A program made the translations under genes and the position numbers. Under the pieces are notes generated by a model. The model was not told the origin of the DNA. It made no database searches and saw only the letters and a list, made by a program, of their open reading frames with translations. Positions 7,084-15,142 of a stretch of DNA of 39,004 bases are shown here, one piece after another; the first letter of the stretch is position 1; the number at the start of each line of letters is the position of its first letter. Location of the stretch: contig JANMEL010000073.1 of NCBI GenBank assembly GCA_031376885.1, positions 1 to 39,004 on the forward strand, in the 5' to 3' direction. The stretch comes from Chamaesiphon sp031376885. Its GTDB lineage: Bacteria > Cyanobacteriota > Cyanobacteriia > Cyanobacteriales > Chamaesiphonaceae.

Positions 7084-7451
7084 CTTTAATTTTGCTCATC
7101 TATCGTCATGGATTGCGTGTGGCTGAATCCTCAGCATTGCAATGGACGCAGATCGATTTTAGTGGGGGAACGATTTACGTCAAGCGAGTCAAGAAGGGAA
7201 CTCCTTCGGTGCAACCGCTATATGGGGATGAGATTCGGTCACTTCGTAAGCTACAACGAGATTATCCGCCTAGTCCTTACGTTTTTCAGTCTTCGTGAGC
7301 TGGGCCATTAGCTCATGATACAGTCGGTGGCATTGTTGAGTGAGCTGGGGAGTTAGCTAGTTTACCAATGCTCGTTCATGCTCATATGCTGTGGCATGGA
7401 ACGGGTTACTATCTGGCTAACCGAGGTATTGATACTCGAAAAAACGACTAA
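7074..7451 (+). pseudogene. Tyrosine recombinase C-terminal domain with stop codons
   Basis: In one frame the sequence reads STLILLIYRHGLRVAESSAL, then IYVKRVKKGTPSVQPLYGDE, YPPSPYVFQSS, stop, AGPLAHDTVGGIVE, stop, AGELASLPMLVHAHMLWHG, TGYYLANRGIDTRKND. This is the phage-integrase catalytic domain: Arg I (RHGLR), then the HxLRHGxG box with Arg replaced by Trp. The two internal TGA codons (7296, 7341) and the Trp codon (7392) each sit where the family has Arg (CGA or CGG), so all three are C-to-T changes. The nucleophilic Tyr and C-terminal part are gone. Its 5' end coincides with the junction to the ParA-like remnant. Confidence 0.75.
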
Positions 7452-7722
7452 TAAATTGTCGGTTACTGAACATTTTTCTGGGGTATTTTTTTTATGAATA
7501 GATATTATAGGAAGCGAAATAAGAAGATTTCGACGCGATCGAGGATGGTCTAAAACAAGTTAAATCGAAGTCTGAAAACACACTCATTTTTCTCGCATTA
7601 CTGATGATTTTAGACGATCGCACACCGCTTATATTTTACAGATCGATATCAAACTCAAATCTCAAGCACTAGTACGCTAAAATAAAGATAAGCTAGTCCC
7701 TTCCCCAATATCGGCACCCTGT
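7452..7722. other. Intergenic region before the SNF2 operon
   Basis: These 271 bases hold no gene-length frame. Visible elements are an AT-rich stretch with a HIP1-like GCGATCG, and TAAAATAAAG about 45 bases before the SNF2 start that could contain a -10 box. The region probably carries the promoter of the SNF2/SWIM operon and the eroded end of the integrase remnant. Confidence 0.3.
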
Positions 7723-10700
7723 ATGAAAATTCTGCACGGTACATGGATTCCCCGTTCCAGTGATGAATTCATCCAAGCTGGAAACTTTTATCTGTGGGTA
7801 GAAACCGATGTACCTGCCAAACAGCAGCAAAATTTACCAGTAGATAGACACCCCCAGCAATTAAGTAAAGAGGATCTATCTAAATTTTTAGGCGACGAAT
7901 TAGGTATTACTCCCGCTAAAAATAGCTCGATTAGTCAAGATATTATCACCAAGTATTTTATCCTGCCCAGCATAGATAACCAACCCTTACCTTCCGTCGA
8001 ACTCACCCGCTATCTAGAAACAGAATCCCCCACCCCAACAACTTGGAAAATTTGGTCGATCGACTGTTATCAAGTCAACCTGATTGTTAAACTTCTTAAC
8101 GACATCCATTTTTTGTGTCTCTACAACAGCTCAGAAATTCAAATGGGTGCAGATCTCCTCTGCTGGTATCATTACAGTCAATCTATTCAAGAACTTTTAC
8201 ACAAAGATCGCTACATTCCCGCCTTAAAATATCGAGAGCAATTTCCACCCAAAGGTAAGAGTAAAAAGACAGCTCCAGACTACCAAATTTATCCTGGCTG
8301 GGAGATTATCTCTGAAGCCTATGAAACTAACATTCAAAAATATCTCAATTATTTACCCCTAGTTTGTACGGGTGCTTTAAATACAGCCGATGCACCCATC
8401 GAATTTTATGATAAAGAAACCTTACTGCGTCATTTTTCTGAATGTCTCCTCCACGATTATGTCACCAATACGCCTATTCCTGGCACCTTTGAGAAAAAAA
8501 TCGCCAACTCCAGATTAATAACTGCTTGTCTTAACCCTCGCAGTTCAAGTATACCTTGGACAGATAGCCAAGCTTTAGCTATCTATAAACAGTGGCAAAC
8601 CTGGAAGCAGAAATTACTAGTAGCCCAAAACAACTCAGCCTTCCAACTCTGCTTTCAACTTCAAGAAGCATCAACTCAAACTCCAGATCGCTGGTACCTA
8701 AAATTTCTAGTCGCAGCCAAGCAAGATCCATCATTAAAACTCGAACTCGATGACTATTGGCATCTTAATAGCAAAACCAAACAAAATATTCATCAACAAT
8801 TTGGCAAAGAATTTGAAAAAGACTTACTCCTAAACTTAGGTTACGCCGCCAGGATTTACCCTCAAATTTGGCAAGGCTTAGAAACAGATAAACCCGTCGG
8901 CTTTTCTCTCACCCTTACCGCCGCCTTTGACTTCCTAGCTGAGAGTGCTTGGGTATTAGAGGATGCAGGCTATAAAACTATCGTCCCCGCTTGGTGGACT
9001 CCCCAGGGTAGAGCTAGAGCTAAACTCCGCCTCAAAGCCTCCCCGAAAAAATCTGGCACGAGCAAGGCTGAGAAAGGCTTATTTCACCTCGATAATCTCA
9101 TCGACTATCGCTACGAACTCGCCATCGGTGACGAGCAGATTACCCCCCAAGAATGGCAGAAATTAGTCGATGCGAAAGCTCCCCTCATCCACTTTCGCGG
9201 ACAATGGATGGAATTAGATCTGGCTAAAATGCAGCAAATGCTTCAATTTTGGCAGTCGCATCAGGATACCCAGCCAGAATTGACACTATTAGAATTAATC
9301 CAAAAAACTGCTGCGGCTAACGAAGAACTTGAAGTTGAAGCCGATGATACTTTAGCCACCATGATGGCAAACTTACACGATCCTAGTCAGATCCAACCGA
9401 TCGAAAATCCACCCTTATTACAAGGAAGGTTACGCGAATATCAAAAACGTGGAGTAGCCTGGATTCAATATCTCGAACGCTTGGGTTTAAATGGTTGTCT
9501 GGCTGATGATATGGGTTTGGGGAAAACTATTCAAGTAATTGCCACCTTAATCGCCGAAAGAACAACAGCAGAAATACTACCAACCCTATTAATCGCCCCA
9601 ACATCTGTACTGGGTAATTGGGCAAAAGAAATCGATAAATTTGCCCCCCATCTCCGAGTAACAATCCATCATGGTAGCGATCGAATTCAAGACTTAGCTA
9701 CCTTTAAAACTGCTACCAGCGAATGTGATGTGGTGATTACTTCCTATACTTTAGTGAGAAAAGACAGTAAATTATTGCAAGCCGTGGATTGGCACCGAAT
9801 CGTTATCGACGAAGCTCAAAACATCAAAAATCCCGCCGCCGAACAAACGAAAGCGATTCTCAAATTACCATCTACTCGTCGCCTCGCCTTAACCGGAACC
9901 CCCGTCGAAAATCGCCTATTAGATTTATGGTCGATTTTCAATTTCCTCAATCCTGGCTACTTAGGTAAAGAAGCACAGTTTCGTAAATCATTTGAAGTCC
10001 CCATTCAAAAAGATCGGAACCAAGTTCAATCCCTCGTCTTGAAAAAGTTAGTCCAACCTTTTATCCTCCGTCGCCTGAAAACCGACAAAACAATTATCAA
10101 AGACTTACCAGATAAAGTCGAACACAAGCAATATTGCAATCTCACCAAAGAACAAGCATCCCTCTATGAAGTTGTCGTCAAAGATGTCCTCAAACAACTA
10201 GAAACCGCTGAAGGAATTGCTCGAAAAGGATTGATGCTATCCACCCTGATGAAACTCAAACAAATTTGCAATCATCCGCGCCAGTTTTTGCAAGATAATA
10301 GTGAATTTAGCGTTACCCGCTCTCACAAATTACAACGTTTGGGTGAAATGCTCGAAGAAATTATGGCTGAAGGGGAAAGCCTATTAATTTTTACTCAATT
10401 CACTGAAATTGGTGAAGCTCTCCAACAGTATCTCAAACAAATCGGCTATCGTACCTATTACCTGCATGGCGGTACATCTCGCCCCAAACGAGAACAAATG
10501 ATAACTGAATTCCAAGACCCCGAAACAGAACCTTCAGCTTTTGTACTGTCATTAAAAGCAGGTGGGGTAGGAATTACGTTAACCAAAGCCAACCATGTTT
10601 TTCATTTCGATCGCTGGTGGAATCCCGCCGTCGAAGATCAAGCAACAGATCGAGCTTTTAGAATCGGACAACAGAAAAATGTGTTCGTTCATAAGTTCGT

Positions 10701-10857
10701 AACTTTAGGCACACTAGAAGAACGGATTGATGAAACGATCGAAAACAAGAAAAAGATTGCTGATTCGATTGTCGGAGCTGATGAATCTTGGCTGACAGAG
10801 TTAGATAATGAAAGCTTTAAAAAGTTAATTGCATTGAACAAGCAGACAGTATTGTAA
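7723..10857 (+). CDS. SNF2-family DEAD/DEAH helicase (1044 aa)
   Basis: A long cyanobacterial-type SNF2 ATPase. Residues 1 to about 560 are the SNF2-associated N-terminal region typical of bacterial members that pair with SWIM proteins. The motor starts around 570 with RLREYQKRGVAWIQYL. Walker A DDMGLGKTIQ is near residue 595, LLIAPTSVLGNW follows, the DEAQ box (VIDEAQNIKNP) is near 695 and LTGTPVENRL near 720. The C-lobe has LIFTQFTEIGE, YLHGGT, LKAGGVGITLT and the motif VI RAFRIGQ near 975. All motor motifs are present and the length is normal. Such enzymes translocate on double-stranded DNA; the precise role in cyanobacteria is not established. The SWIM-finger gene follows after 21 bases, so the two are probably co-transcribed. 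Confidence 0.93.
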   Translation: MKILHGTWIPRSSDEFIQAGNFYLWVETDVPAKQQQNLPVDRHPQQLSKEDLSKFLGDELGITPAKNSSISQDIITKYFILPSIDNQPLPSVELTRYLETESPTPTTWKIWSIDCYQVNLIVKLLNDIHFLCLYNSSEIQMGADLLCWYHYSQSIQELLHKDRYIPALKYREQFPPKGKSKKTAPDYQIYPGWEIISEAYETNIQKYLNYLPLVCTGALNTADAPIEFYDKETLLRHFSECLLHDYVTNTPIPGTFEKKIANSRLITACLNPRSSSIPWTDSQALAIYKQWQTWKQKLLVAQNNSAFQLCFQLQEASTQTPDRWYLKFLVAAKQDPSLKLELDDYWHLNSKTKQNIHQQFGKEFEKDLLLNLGYAARIYPQIWQGLETDKPVGFSLTLTAAFDFLAESAWVLEDAGYKTIVPAWWTPQGRARAKLRLKASPKKSGTSKAEKGLFHLDNLIDYRYELAIGDEQITPQEWQKLVDAKAPLIHFRGQWMELDLAKMQQMLQFWQSHQDTQPELTLLELIQKTAAANEELEVEADDTLATMMANLHDPSQIQPIENPPLLQGRLREYQKRGVAWIQYLERLGLNGCLADDMGLGKTIQVIATLIAERTTAEILPTLLIAPTSVLGNWAKEIDKFAPHLRVTIHHGSDRIQDLATFKTATSECDVVITSYTLVRKDSKLLQAVDWHRIVIDEAQNIKNPAAEQTKAILKLPSTRRLALTGTPVENRLLDLWSIFNFLNPGYLGKEAQFRKSFEVPIQKDRNQVQSLVLKKLVQPFILRRLKTDKTIIKDLPDKVEHKQYCNLTKEQASLYEVVVKDVLKQLETAEGIARKGLMLSTLMKLKQICNHPRQFLQDNSEFSVTRSHKLQRLGEMLEEIMAEGESLLIFTQFTEIGEALQQYLKQIGYRTYYLHGGTSRPKREQMITEFQDPETEPSAFVLSLKAGGVGITLTKANHVFHFDRWWNPAVEDQATDRAFRIGQQKNVFVHKFVTLGTLEERIDETIENKKKIADSIVGADESWLTELDNESFKKLIALNKQTVL

Positions 10858-10878
10858 ATTAAGTAATAAGTAATAAAT

Positions 10879-11709
10879 ATGGCACAATTTAGTAGGACTT
10901 GGTGGGGACAGCGATTTATTCAGGCGTTAGAAGAGTTTAGCGATGAAGCAAGATTGGGACGCGGACGTGCATATGCCCGTAATGGTAAAGTTAAAGAACA
11001 TCAGATTGCAAATGGTAAAATTACCGCTAAAGTTAGAGGTTCTATTAATCCATACTTTGGCGTTCATAAAGAACCACTATATAAAGTATCGATCGAAATT
11101 AAACAGATATCAGCAGTAGATTGGTCGAAAGTAATTGCTCGTCTCGGTGCTAAAGCAAGTTTAATCTCTAAACTCCTCTTAGGCGAAGTCCCCGATAATA
11201 TCGAAGCAACTTTCGCCGAACTCAATCTCCACTTACTCCCACACAATCGCAAAGACTTTCAGACTGACTGTTCTTGTCCCGATTATAGCAATCCCTGCAA
11301 ACATATTGCTGGTGTTTACTATCTAGTTGCAGCAGAACTCGATCTAGATCCCTTTTTACTATTTGAACTGCGGGGAATCTCTCGTGCTAAACTCCAACAA
11401 GAATTAGCCAAGTCTCCATTAGGTAAAGCTTTGTCTTCAGCTCTAGACGAAGTAGAATTACCGATCGAACCTACAAACTCTTATTACACCAAGCCTAAAA
11501 AAATTGCTCTAAATATTCCCGCCACATCTAAGGATTTTTGGCAAGGAGCGCAACGATTGTCTCAAACAATAGAAGTAGGTGAAATTGCTACTATTCCCGC
11601 GATCGTCGTCAAGAAAGGGGGCGACTTTCCACCGTTTTGGACGCAGGACAATTCTTTCTTAGAAGTGATGACAGAATTGTACGAGCGGGTGCGAAAGAAA
11701 AATAGTTGA
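10879..11709 (+). CDS. SWIM zinc-finger protein (276 aa)
   Basis: The signature is TDCSCPDYSNPCKHIAGVYY (about residues 130-148), which gives the CxCxnCxH metal-binding pattern of SWIM fingers, predicted to bind DNA or protein. The N-terminus (FSRTWWGQRFIQALEEFSDE) and the RGRAYARNGKV stretch are typical of SWIM proteins encoded next to SNF2 helicases. Start ATG 10879 follows the SNF2 stop by 21 bases, so the two probably act together as a helicase and accessory DNA-binding subunit; that partnership is inferred from the recurring pairing. The length is normal and no defect is visible. Confidence 0.9.
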   Translation: MAQFSRTWWGQRFIQALEEFSDEARLGRGRAYARNGKVKEHQIANGKITAKVRGSINPYFGVHKEPLYKVSIEIKQISAVDWSKVIARLGAKASLISKLLLGEVPDNIEATFAELNLHLLPHNRKDFQTDCSCPDYSNPCKHIAGVYYLVAAELDLDPFLLFELRGISRAKLQQELAKSPLGKALSSALDEVELPIEPTNSYYTKPKKIALNIPATSKDFWQGAQRLSQTIEVGEIATIPAIVVKKGGDFPPFWTQDNSFLEVMTELYERVRKKNS

Positions 11710-11873
11710 CGATCTAAGTATCACCGTTCCAAAATGGGAAAATTGTACGCACTTGTCATTTTTAATCGCCTGAAACAACGATTCCTCGTTGAAATTGGAT
11801 TCATATCCATTATTTTTCGAGCGATTAGAGCATAAAAGTTTGTCATATTTCACCCAAACGTTTCAACGCTCGG

Positions 11874-12011
11874 ATGAAAGTCGCAGTCAAGCGATTACTC
11901 ACACAGTATGGATATCCGCCCGATATGAAAGCTTTAGCAACAGAATTGGTGTTAAAACAGGCGAAGATTTTTACTCAATCGGAAGTTTCAAGACTAATAA
12001 GTACTCGTTGA
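11874..12011 (+). pseudogene. Type I restriction HsdR C-terminal remnant (45 aa)
   Basis: The frame 11874-12011 reads MKVAVKRLLTQYGYPPDMKA, then LATELVLKQAKIFTQSEVSR and LISTR. This matches the extreme C-terminus of type I restriction endonuclease R subunits (RRLLRKYGYPPDKQxxATxLVLxQA). Nothing upstream in the same frame continues the gene, so only the tail survives. It marks a lost restriction-modification system in this interval. Confidence 0.65.
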
Positions 12012-12035
12012 GGGATAAGCTTTGAGCTTTAAACT

Positions 12036-12290
12036 TTATTTAACATCACAGGCAATCCTTTGAAAATTATTAAGAAATGGAAGATTATTTTTTATTAGAT
12101 CGAGAGTTTTAATTACTAAACTATCACGATCGAGATCGCGGTCTAAGTTATTATTTTCAGTTGATGCAATGTGAACAACATAGGTACATTTTTTCAACAT
12201 TAACAATATAGAATATCGAATTATTTTTTCACGAGGAACCCAAATATATAATAGATCGAGTAATTCATAAATAGGGAAGATTTTTTTCAT
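12036..12290 (-). CDS. Doubtful hypothetical protein (84 aa)
   Basis: A clean frame starts MKKIFPIYELLDLLYIWVPR at ATG 12290 and ends RIACDVK. It has a hydrophobic start and a repeated LDRDLDRDSL segment that arises from clustered CGATC motifs. No family is recognised and no ribosome binding site is clear. It could equally be a fragment in the debris zone. Confidence 0.3.
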   Translation of the reverse strand: MKKIFPIYELLDLLYIWVPREKIIRYSILLMLKKCTYVVHIASTENNNLDRDLDRDSLVIKTLDLIKNNLPFLNNFQRIACDVK

Positions 12291-12346
12291 TACAGATAGC
12301 TCTTTTTTCCTAAAATAGTCAAGGGTATCATGAGCCTCAAATTTGA

Positions 12347-12532
12347 CAACGCACCAAGAAGAAAAAACTCAAGGATGGATCGACAAAAGAATATCCGCTA
12401 GTATCCGGTCAAAGGCAGGTGGAGAACGTCAACCATTGGTTTTGGCAGTTGACTTTTAAATCCAAGCAACAAAGGCGGCGAATTCAAATCTCAGACCATC
12501 TCTGTTTCATCATCACAGGTGCCAACGGTTAA
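12347..12532 (+). pseudogene. Short fragment resembling a DNA-methylase tail
   Basis: The frame reads KKKLKDGSTKEYPLVSGQRQ, then VENVNHWFWQLTFKSKQQRR and RIQISDHLCFIITGANG before a TAA. The KLKDG-x-YPxVxGxRxPxNxxHWxWxxxxK pattern is one I associate with C-terminal regions of cyanobacterial DNA methylases and related proteins. There is no start codon in frame after the upstream TGA at 12344. I regard it as a remnant, with modest confidence in the family. Confidence 0.35.
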
Positions 12533-12576
12533 GCTATTAATTGCCCTGAATACCGACGTACTGGCGATCGTGAGCT

Positions 12577-12616
12577 ATTTACGCAGTTCCACGTAATTAC
12601 GTGGAACTGCGTAAAT
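12577..12616. repeat. 40-bp perfect palindrome
   Basis: The sequence is ATTTACGCAGTTCCACGTAA followed by its exact reverse complement, centred between 12596 and 12597. The inner 24 bp (AGTTCCACGTAA and complement) recur at 12726-12749. It lies in a stretch without a convincing gene between two pseudogenes. Confidence 0.85.
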
Positions 12617-12725
12617 GTTGTTGGGTAAGGTTTGGCAGCTTTTGACTCTCATTTGAAATCCAACTACGAGATCGCTCAAAACTATAGTTAACCGTTACTA
12701 GAAGCGAGTTTTAAGCTTTTAAAAT

Positions 12726-12749
12726 AGTTCCACGTAATTACGTGGAACT
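12726..12749. repeat. 24-bp perfect palindrome, second copy
   Basis: Identical to the core of the 40-bp palindrome at 12577, with centres 141 bp apart. The flanks outside 24 bp differ, so the conserved unit is AGTTCCACGTAA plus its complement. No gene is seen in 12533-12935 apart from these two sites. Confidence 0.85.
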
Positions 12750-12935
12750 GCTTTGGAAAACTCCTCACTCCCTTCAGCGGTTGAAAGGTTTTATTTCGAT
12801 ATTATTTCAGCTTTGTAGCTCACCAATCTAACTTGGCGGTAGCTTTAATCGTAATTCACCTTATATTGACATCACTTTCACCATCTTTTTCTCACCCTCT
12901 TGACAAATCTCTGATTTTCTTAACTTGTCACTAGT

Positions 12936-13546
12936 GGTCCGCACCGCCTTAATCAGTGAATTCGCCAGGAATAAATCCAGCATCGAAGCCTCATCCACCA
13001 CGACCGCATCATGTGGTAGAGGTTCATCTACACCCCGTTTAAACCCTCTCGTTGCCGGATCGAACTCCAACAGACGGTGAATGGTTTTCGCCTCGATTCC
13101 TGCCATTTCTGACAGCCTCTGAGCGGCTCTCCCCGTCGGTGCAGCGAGAGCGATTTTCTTACCCATTGCCTTCCACTACGCAACAATTGTGCGGGTACAG
13201 AAAGTTTTACCACAGCAGGGGCCACCAGTGAGAATCATCACCCATTGCGTCGCCGCCATCTCCACCGCTTGCTGTTGTTCGGGTGAGAGACTGATTCCCT
13301 GATTCTGAATTACCTCTTTAATCGCCTTCTGTTCCACCCAGGCGCGTTGAATCATTTTGACGCGCTTTTTACCGATGCCTGGAACTTCGATTAGTCGTTG
13401 GCGAAGCCTCTCGTCAGAGAATCGCTATCATGCTCGATAATTTCTAAAGTATCCAGCGCGAAATGAGCCACAATCCGTTTAGCTGTAACGGGGCCGACTC
13501 CCTTAATCAAACCGCTGCCTAAATACTTCTCAATCCCAGACTGTCG
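12936..13546 (-). pseudogene. recD2: recD2 helicase, internally deleted and interrupted
   Basis: Reading leftward from 13546, the translation gives GIEKYLGSGLIKGVGPVTAK, then RIVAHFALDTLEIIEHD, then (after an insertion) RLIEVPGIGKKRVKMIQRAW and VEQKAIKEV. This is the helix-hairpin-helix region of RecD2. It jumps straight to LSPEQQQAVEMAATQWVMIL and a Walker A GGPCCGKTF, skipping well over 100 family residues. A TAG breaks TRTIVA-stop-WKAMGKK. Then come APTGRAAQRLSEMAGIEAKT, HRLLEFDP and DEASMLDLFLANSLIKAV before homology ends near 12936. A 28-base palindromic insertion lies at 13398-13425. RecD2 is a 5'-3' SF1 helicase; this copy is dead. Confidence 0.85.
13398..13425. repeat. 28-bp small dispersed repeat inserted in recD2
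   Basis: The insert TTGGCGAAGCCTCTC plus GTCAGAGAATCGC is an imperfect palindrome (TCTC/GAGA and GCGA/TCGC pairings). It splits the RecD2 helix-hairpin-helix coding sequence and shifts the frame. Repeats with a GGCGAAGCCTCTC arm and an AGAGAATCGC arm are common short dispersed elements in cyanobacterial genomes. Confidence 0.6.
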
Positions 13547-13574
13547 ATCGATCTTAACAATTTGAATTATACAT

Positions 13575-13832
13575 TTGCTAATCCTTGGTCAAGAGGCATC
13601 ATTGAATGAAATTCGCGATCGCCAGCATTACAGTTTGATTCAAGATACGATTTCGGAGATGGAATCGTGGAGTTGTTTTCAAGCTAAAAAACTAAAAGAG
13701 TCAACCAGAACCACTTTTGGGAGCGGAGATTTAGGTCGATCTCCTCAGAAAATAGCAATGCCCACCAAAAAGAAATCTCAGGTCAAGATTCAAAAACAAG
13801 CGCGGCAAAAAAATCGATCGAAGAAAAAATAA
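13575..13832 (+). CDS. Doubtful basic protein (85 aa)
   Basis: The frame begins MLILGQEASLNEIRDRQHYS from a non-ATG codon and ends in a Lys/Gln/Arg-rich tail starting at an ATG at 13758 (MPTKKKSQVKIQKQARQKNR). No family is recognised. The RDRQHYS piece stems from a HIP1 site. It may be a fragment, or the small basic C-terminal part may be the only translated piece. Confidence 0.25.
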   Translation: MLILGQEASLNEIRDRQHYSLIQDTISEMESWSCFQAKKLKESTRTTFGSGDLGRSPQKIAMPTKKKSQVKIQKQARQKNRSKKK

Positions 13833-13954
13833 GGGATGAGAAAGTCACCCGTAAACATAGCAAAATAGTTGAACGGTTAAAAGCGGGAATGCTGCCCGTC
13901 ATCTAACTTGGTCTAGGAGCTTCTTAGGGGGATTTTGCATAACGTTACAATATA

Positions 13955-13983
13955 TTGACAAATTCAGCAGATCCACCTTAAAT
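13955..13983 (+). promoter_or_regulatory. Sigma70-type promoter in front of hairpin cluster
   Basis: TTGACA (13955-13960) is separated by exactly 17 bases from TTAAAT (13978-13983). The expected start of transcription is around 13989-13991, immediately before the first of four consecutive hairpins. No open reading frame of useful size follows, which suggests a noncoding transcript. Confidence 0.55.
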
Positions 13984-13989
13984 AGGATG

Positions 13990-14084
13990 ATCGGCAGAAA
14001 CATTCTGCTTTTATATGGGGAATAGGCTGAATTTTTCAGTCTATCTACCCGAATTTGGGTGAATAGGCGGAAAGTTTCCGCCTA
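13990..14084 (+). ncRNA. Candidate structured small RNA with four stem-loops
   Basis: The predicted stems are 13994-14008 (GCAGAA/TTCTGC), 14022-14044 (ATAGGCTGA/TCAGTCTAT), 14047-14060 (ACCC/GGGT) and 14064-14084 (TAGGCGGAAA/TTTCCGCCTA). The second and fourth stems start from the same AATAGGC repeat. They differ at paired positions in a compensatory way: T-A in one is G-C in the other, and a G-T pair becomes G-C. A good -35/-10 promoter ends just upstream. No U-tract follows the last stem, so the 3' end is uncertain. The whole 13833-14165 interval holds no convincing protein gene. It matches no RNA family I recognise. Confidence 0.4.
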
Positions 14085-14165
14085 ATAATAGTTAGACAAT
14101 CGCAAAAAAGCTTTAGAGTCAAAGAAACTGACTCAATCCAGCAAGTTTATATACTCAATAAAAAT

Positions 14166-14283
14166 CTATAGCAATCCTAAATGAGAATCTAGGTTGATGT
14201 AGGGTGTGTTAGGCGCAAGCCGTAACGCACCAGCACCCAATCTATATCGGAAAATACCTGATTCTCAAATAGGATCGCTATAG
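14166..14283. mobile_element. 118-bp MITE-like element
   Basis: The element begins CTATAGCAATCCTAAATGAG and ends with its inverted counterpart (GATTCTCAAATAGGATCGCTATAG reading rightward, pairing over 24 bases with three mismatches). The interior holds a second inverted repeat around GGTGTGTTAGGC GCAA GCCGTAACGCACC. This nested hairpin layout, with no coding sequence, is that of a miniature inverted-repeat element. Similar CTATAGCAATCC ends and GGGTGTGTTA cores recur in many cyanobacteria. Confidence 0.7.
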
Positions 14284-14306
14284 TTATTTAGAATGCTAAA
14301 ATTATT

Positions 14307-14408
14307 ATGAAAATTGAAATAGAAATAACTCTAGAGGACTTAGTAGCTTTCAATCGCTACCACACTGAAAACTCTCGATTTCCACAGGGTTTTATTTGCT
14401 TGATGTAA
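14307..14408 (+). pseudogene. Short N-terminal fragment, YcxB-like (33 aa)
   Basis: ATG 14307 starts MKIEIEITLEDLVAFNRYHT and stops after 33 codons. The start resembles the N-terminus of YcxB-family membrane-associated proteins (MxxEYxLTxEDxxxxNxYH), which normally run to about 160 residues with two membrane segments. Nothing in frame continues it, so it is likely a truncated gene. Confidence 0.35.
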
Positions 14409-14473
14409 TGGGTTCCAATACTCGATCGTCGATTTTGGCATACCACCTCATTTTAATATCAGTCTGCTTGCAT

Positions 14474-14631
14474 CTATATTTCACTCACTTTTTTATCTGT
14501 AGCAATCTCCCCCTCGATTGCGCCAGTAACTAACCCAAACTGAAAATCACCATATCCGCGCTCATCAATTTTAATATAAGCTTGTATCCTTGTATCTCCA
14601 TATTAATATAATCTTCATCCCAATTTTCCAT
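14474..14631 (-). pseudogene. Small protein gene with frameshift
   Basis: From ATG 14631 the reading is MENWDEDYINMEIQGY; after a two-base offset it continues AYIKIDERGYGDFQFGLVTG, then AIEGEIATDKKVSEI and a stop at 14474-14476. The two halves together make one coherent 50-odd-residue protein of a type often seen in cyanobacteria (xxxDEDYxNMExxGYxxIxxxGxGxFQFGxVxGxxxG). One indel near 14583 breaks it. It lies just downstream of the 14655 gene on the same strand, so the two probably formed an operon. Confidence 0.55.
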
Positions 14632-14654
14632 CTCGGTAATATGCTCGCGTTCCC

Positions 14655-15008
14655 TCAAACTTTATCCTCTTTTTCTCCTGTTACAAACTCAACGATCCAA
14701 ATTCCTGCTCGATCGTAGAAATCAATACTAAATTCTACCTCACCACTCAACTGACGACGAATCGAACAACCAGTATCGCCCAACAACAGCCCCAACCATA
14801 AATCTACCAGATTCAACCCCGATTTTTGCTGTAACTCCACCAACAACATCTCCCCGCCATCAACTAAATTCAACCCATCCAAATGACCGCACAGCGCAAT
14901 AAAACCAACCGTTACTGGTTCAGTTTGAGCAACCGCCAGAATCTGCCATAAATCTAGTTCTAGCTGTTGTGAAACCAGCGTTGAAGAGTTAATTAATTTA
15001 ACGCTCAT
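14655..15008 (-). CDS. Hypothetical protein (117 aa)
   Basis: I chose ATG 15008, although a GTG at 15017 is also in frame. The protein begins MSVKLINSSTLVSQQLELDL, is rich in Leu and acidic residues, and contains SIRRQLSGEVEFSIDFYDRAGIW and a C-terminal EKEDKV. No domain is recognised. It shares the strand and close spacing with the frameshifted small gene at 14474-14631, which starts 24 bases beyond its stop. There is no signal peptide or membrane segment. Confidence 0.55.
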   Translation of the reverse strand: MSVKLINSSTLVSQQLELDLWQILAVAQTEPVTVGFIALCGHLDGLNLVDGGEMLLVELQQKSGLNLVDLWLGLLLGDTGCSIRRQLSGEVEFSIDFYDRAGIWIVEFVTGEKEDKV

Positions 15009-15142
15009 ATTCACCACCCCAAATTCTTTTACTCGTCAATACTCCTTCGATTTATTACCAATTGTTTAGATCTAAATATCAACTTCCGACAACCAAAATT
15101 TAATAAAAAGTTAAATAAAATATTAGTCAGCAAGGAATATTC

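Noticed and set aside
11789..12025. 78-codon plus-strand frame overlapping the HsdR tail
   Set aside because: It is read in another frame across the recognisable HsdR remnant, with no family resemblance, so it is most likely a shadow.
12577..12749. CRISPR-like repeat-spacer arrangement
   Set aside because: Only two palindromic units 141 bp apart with differing flanks and no cas genes; not a CRISPR array.
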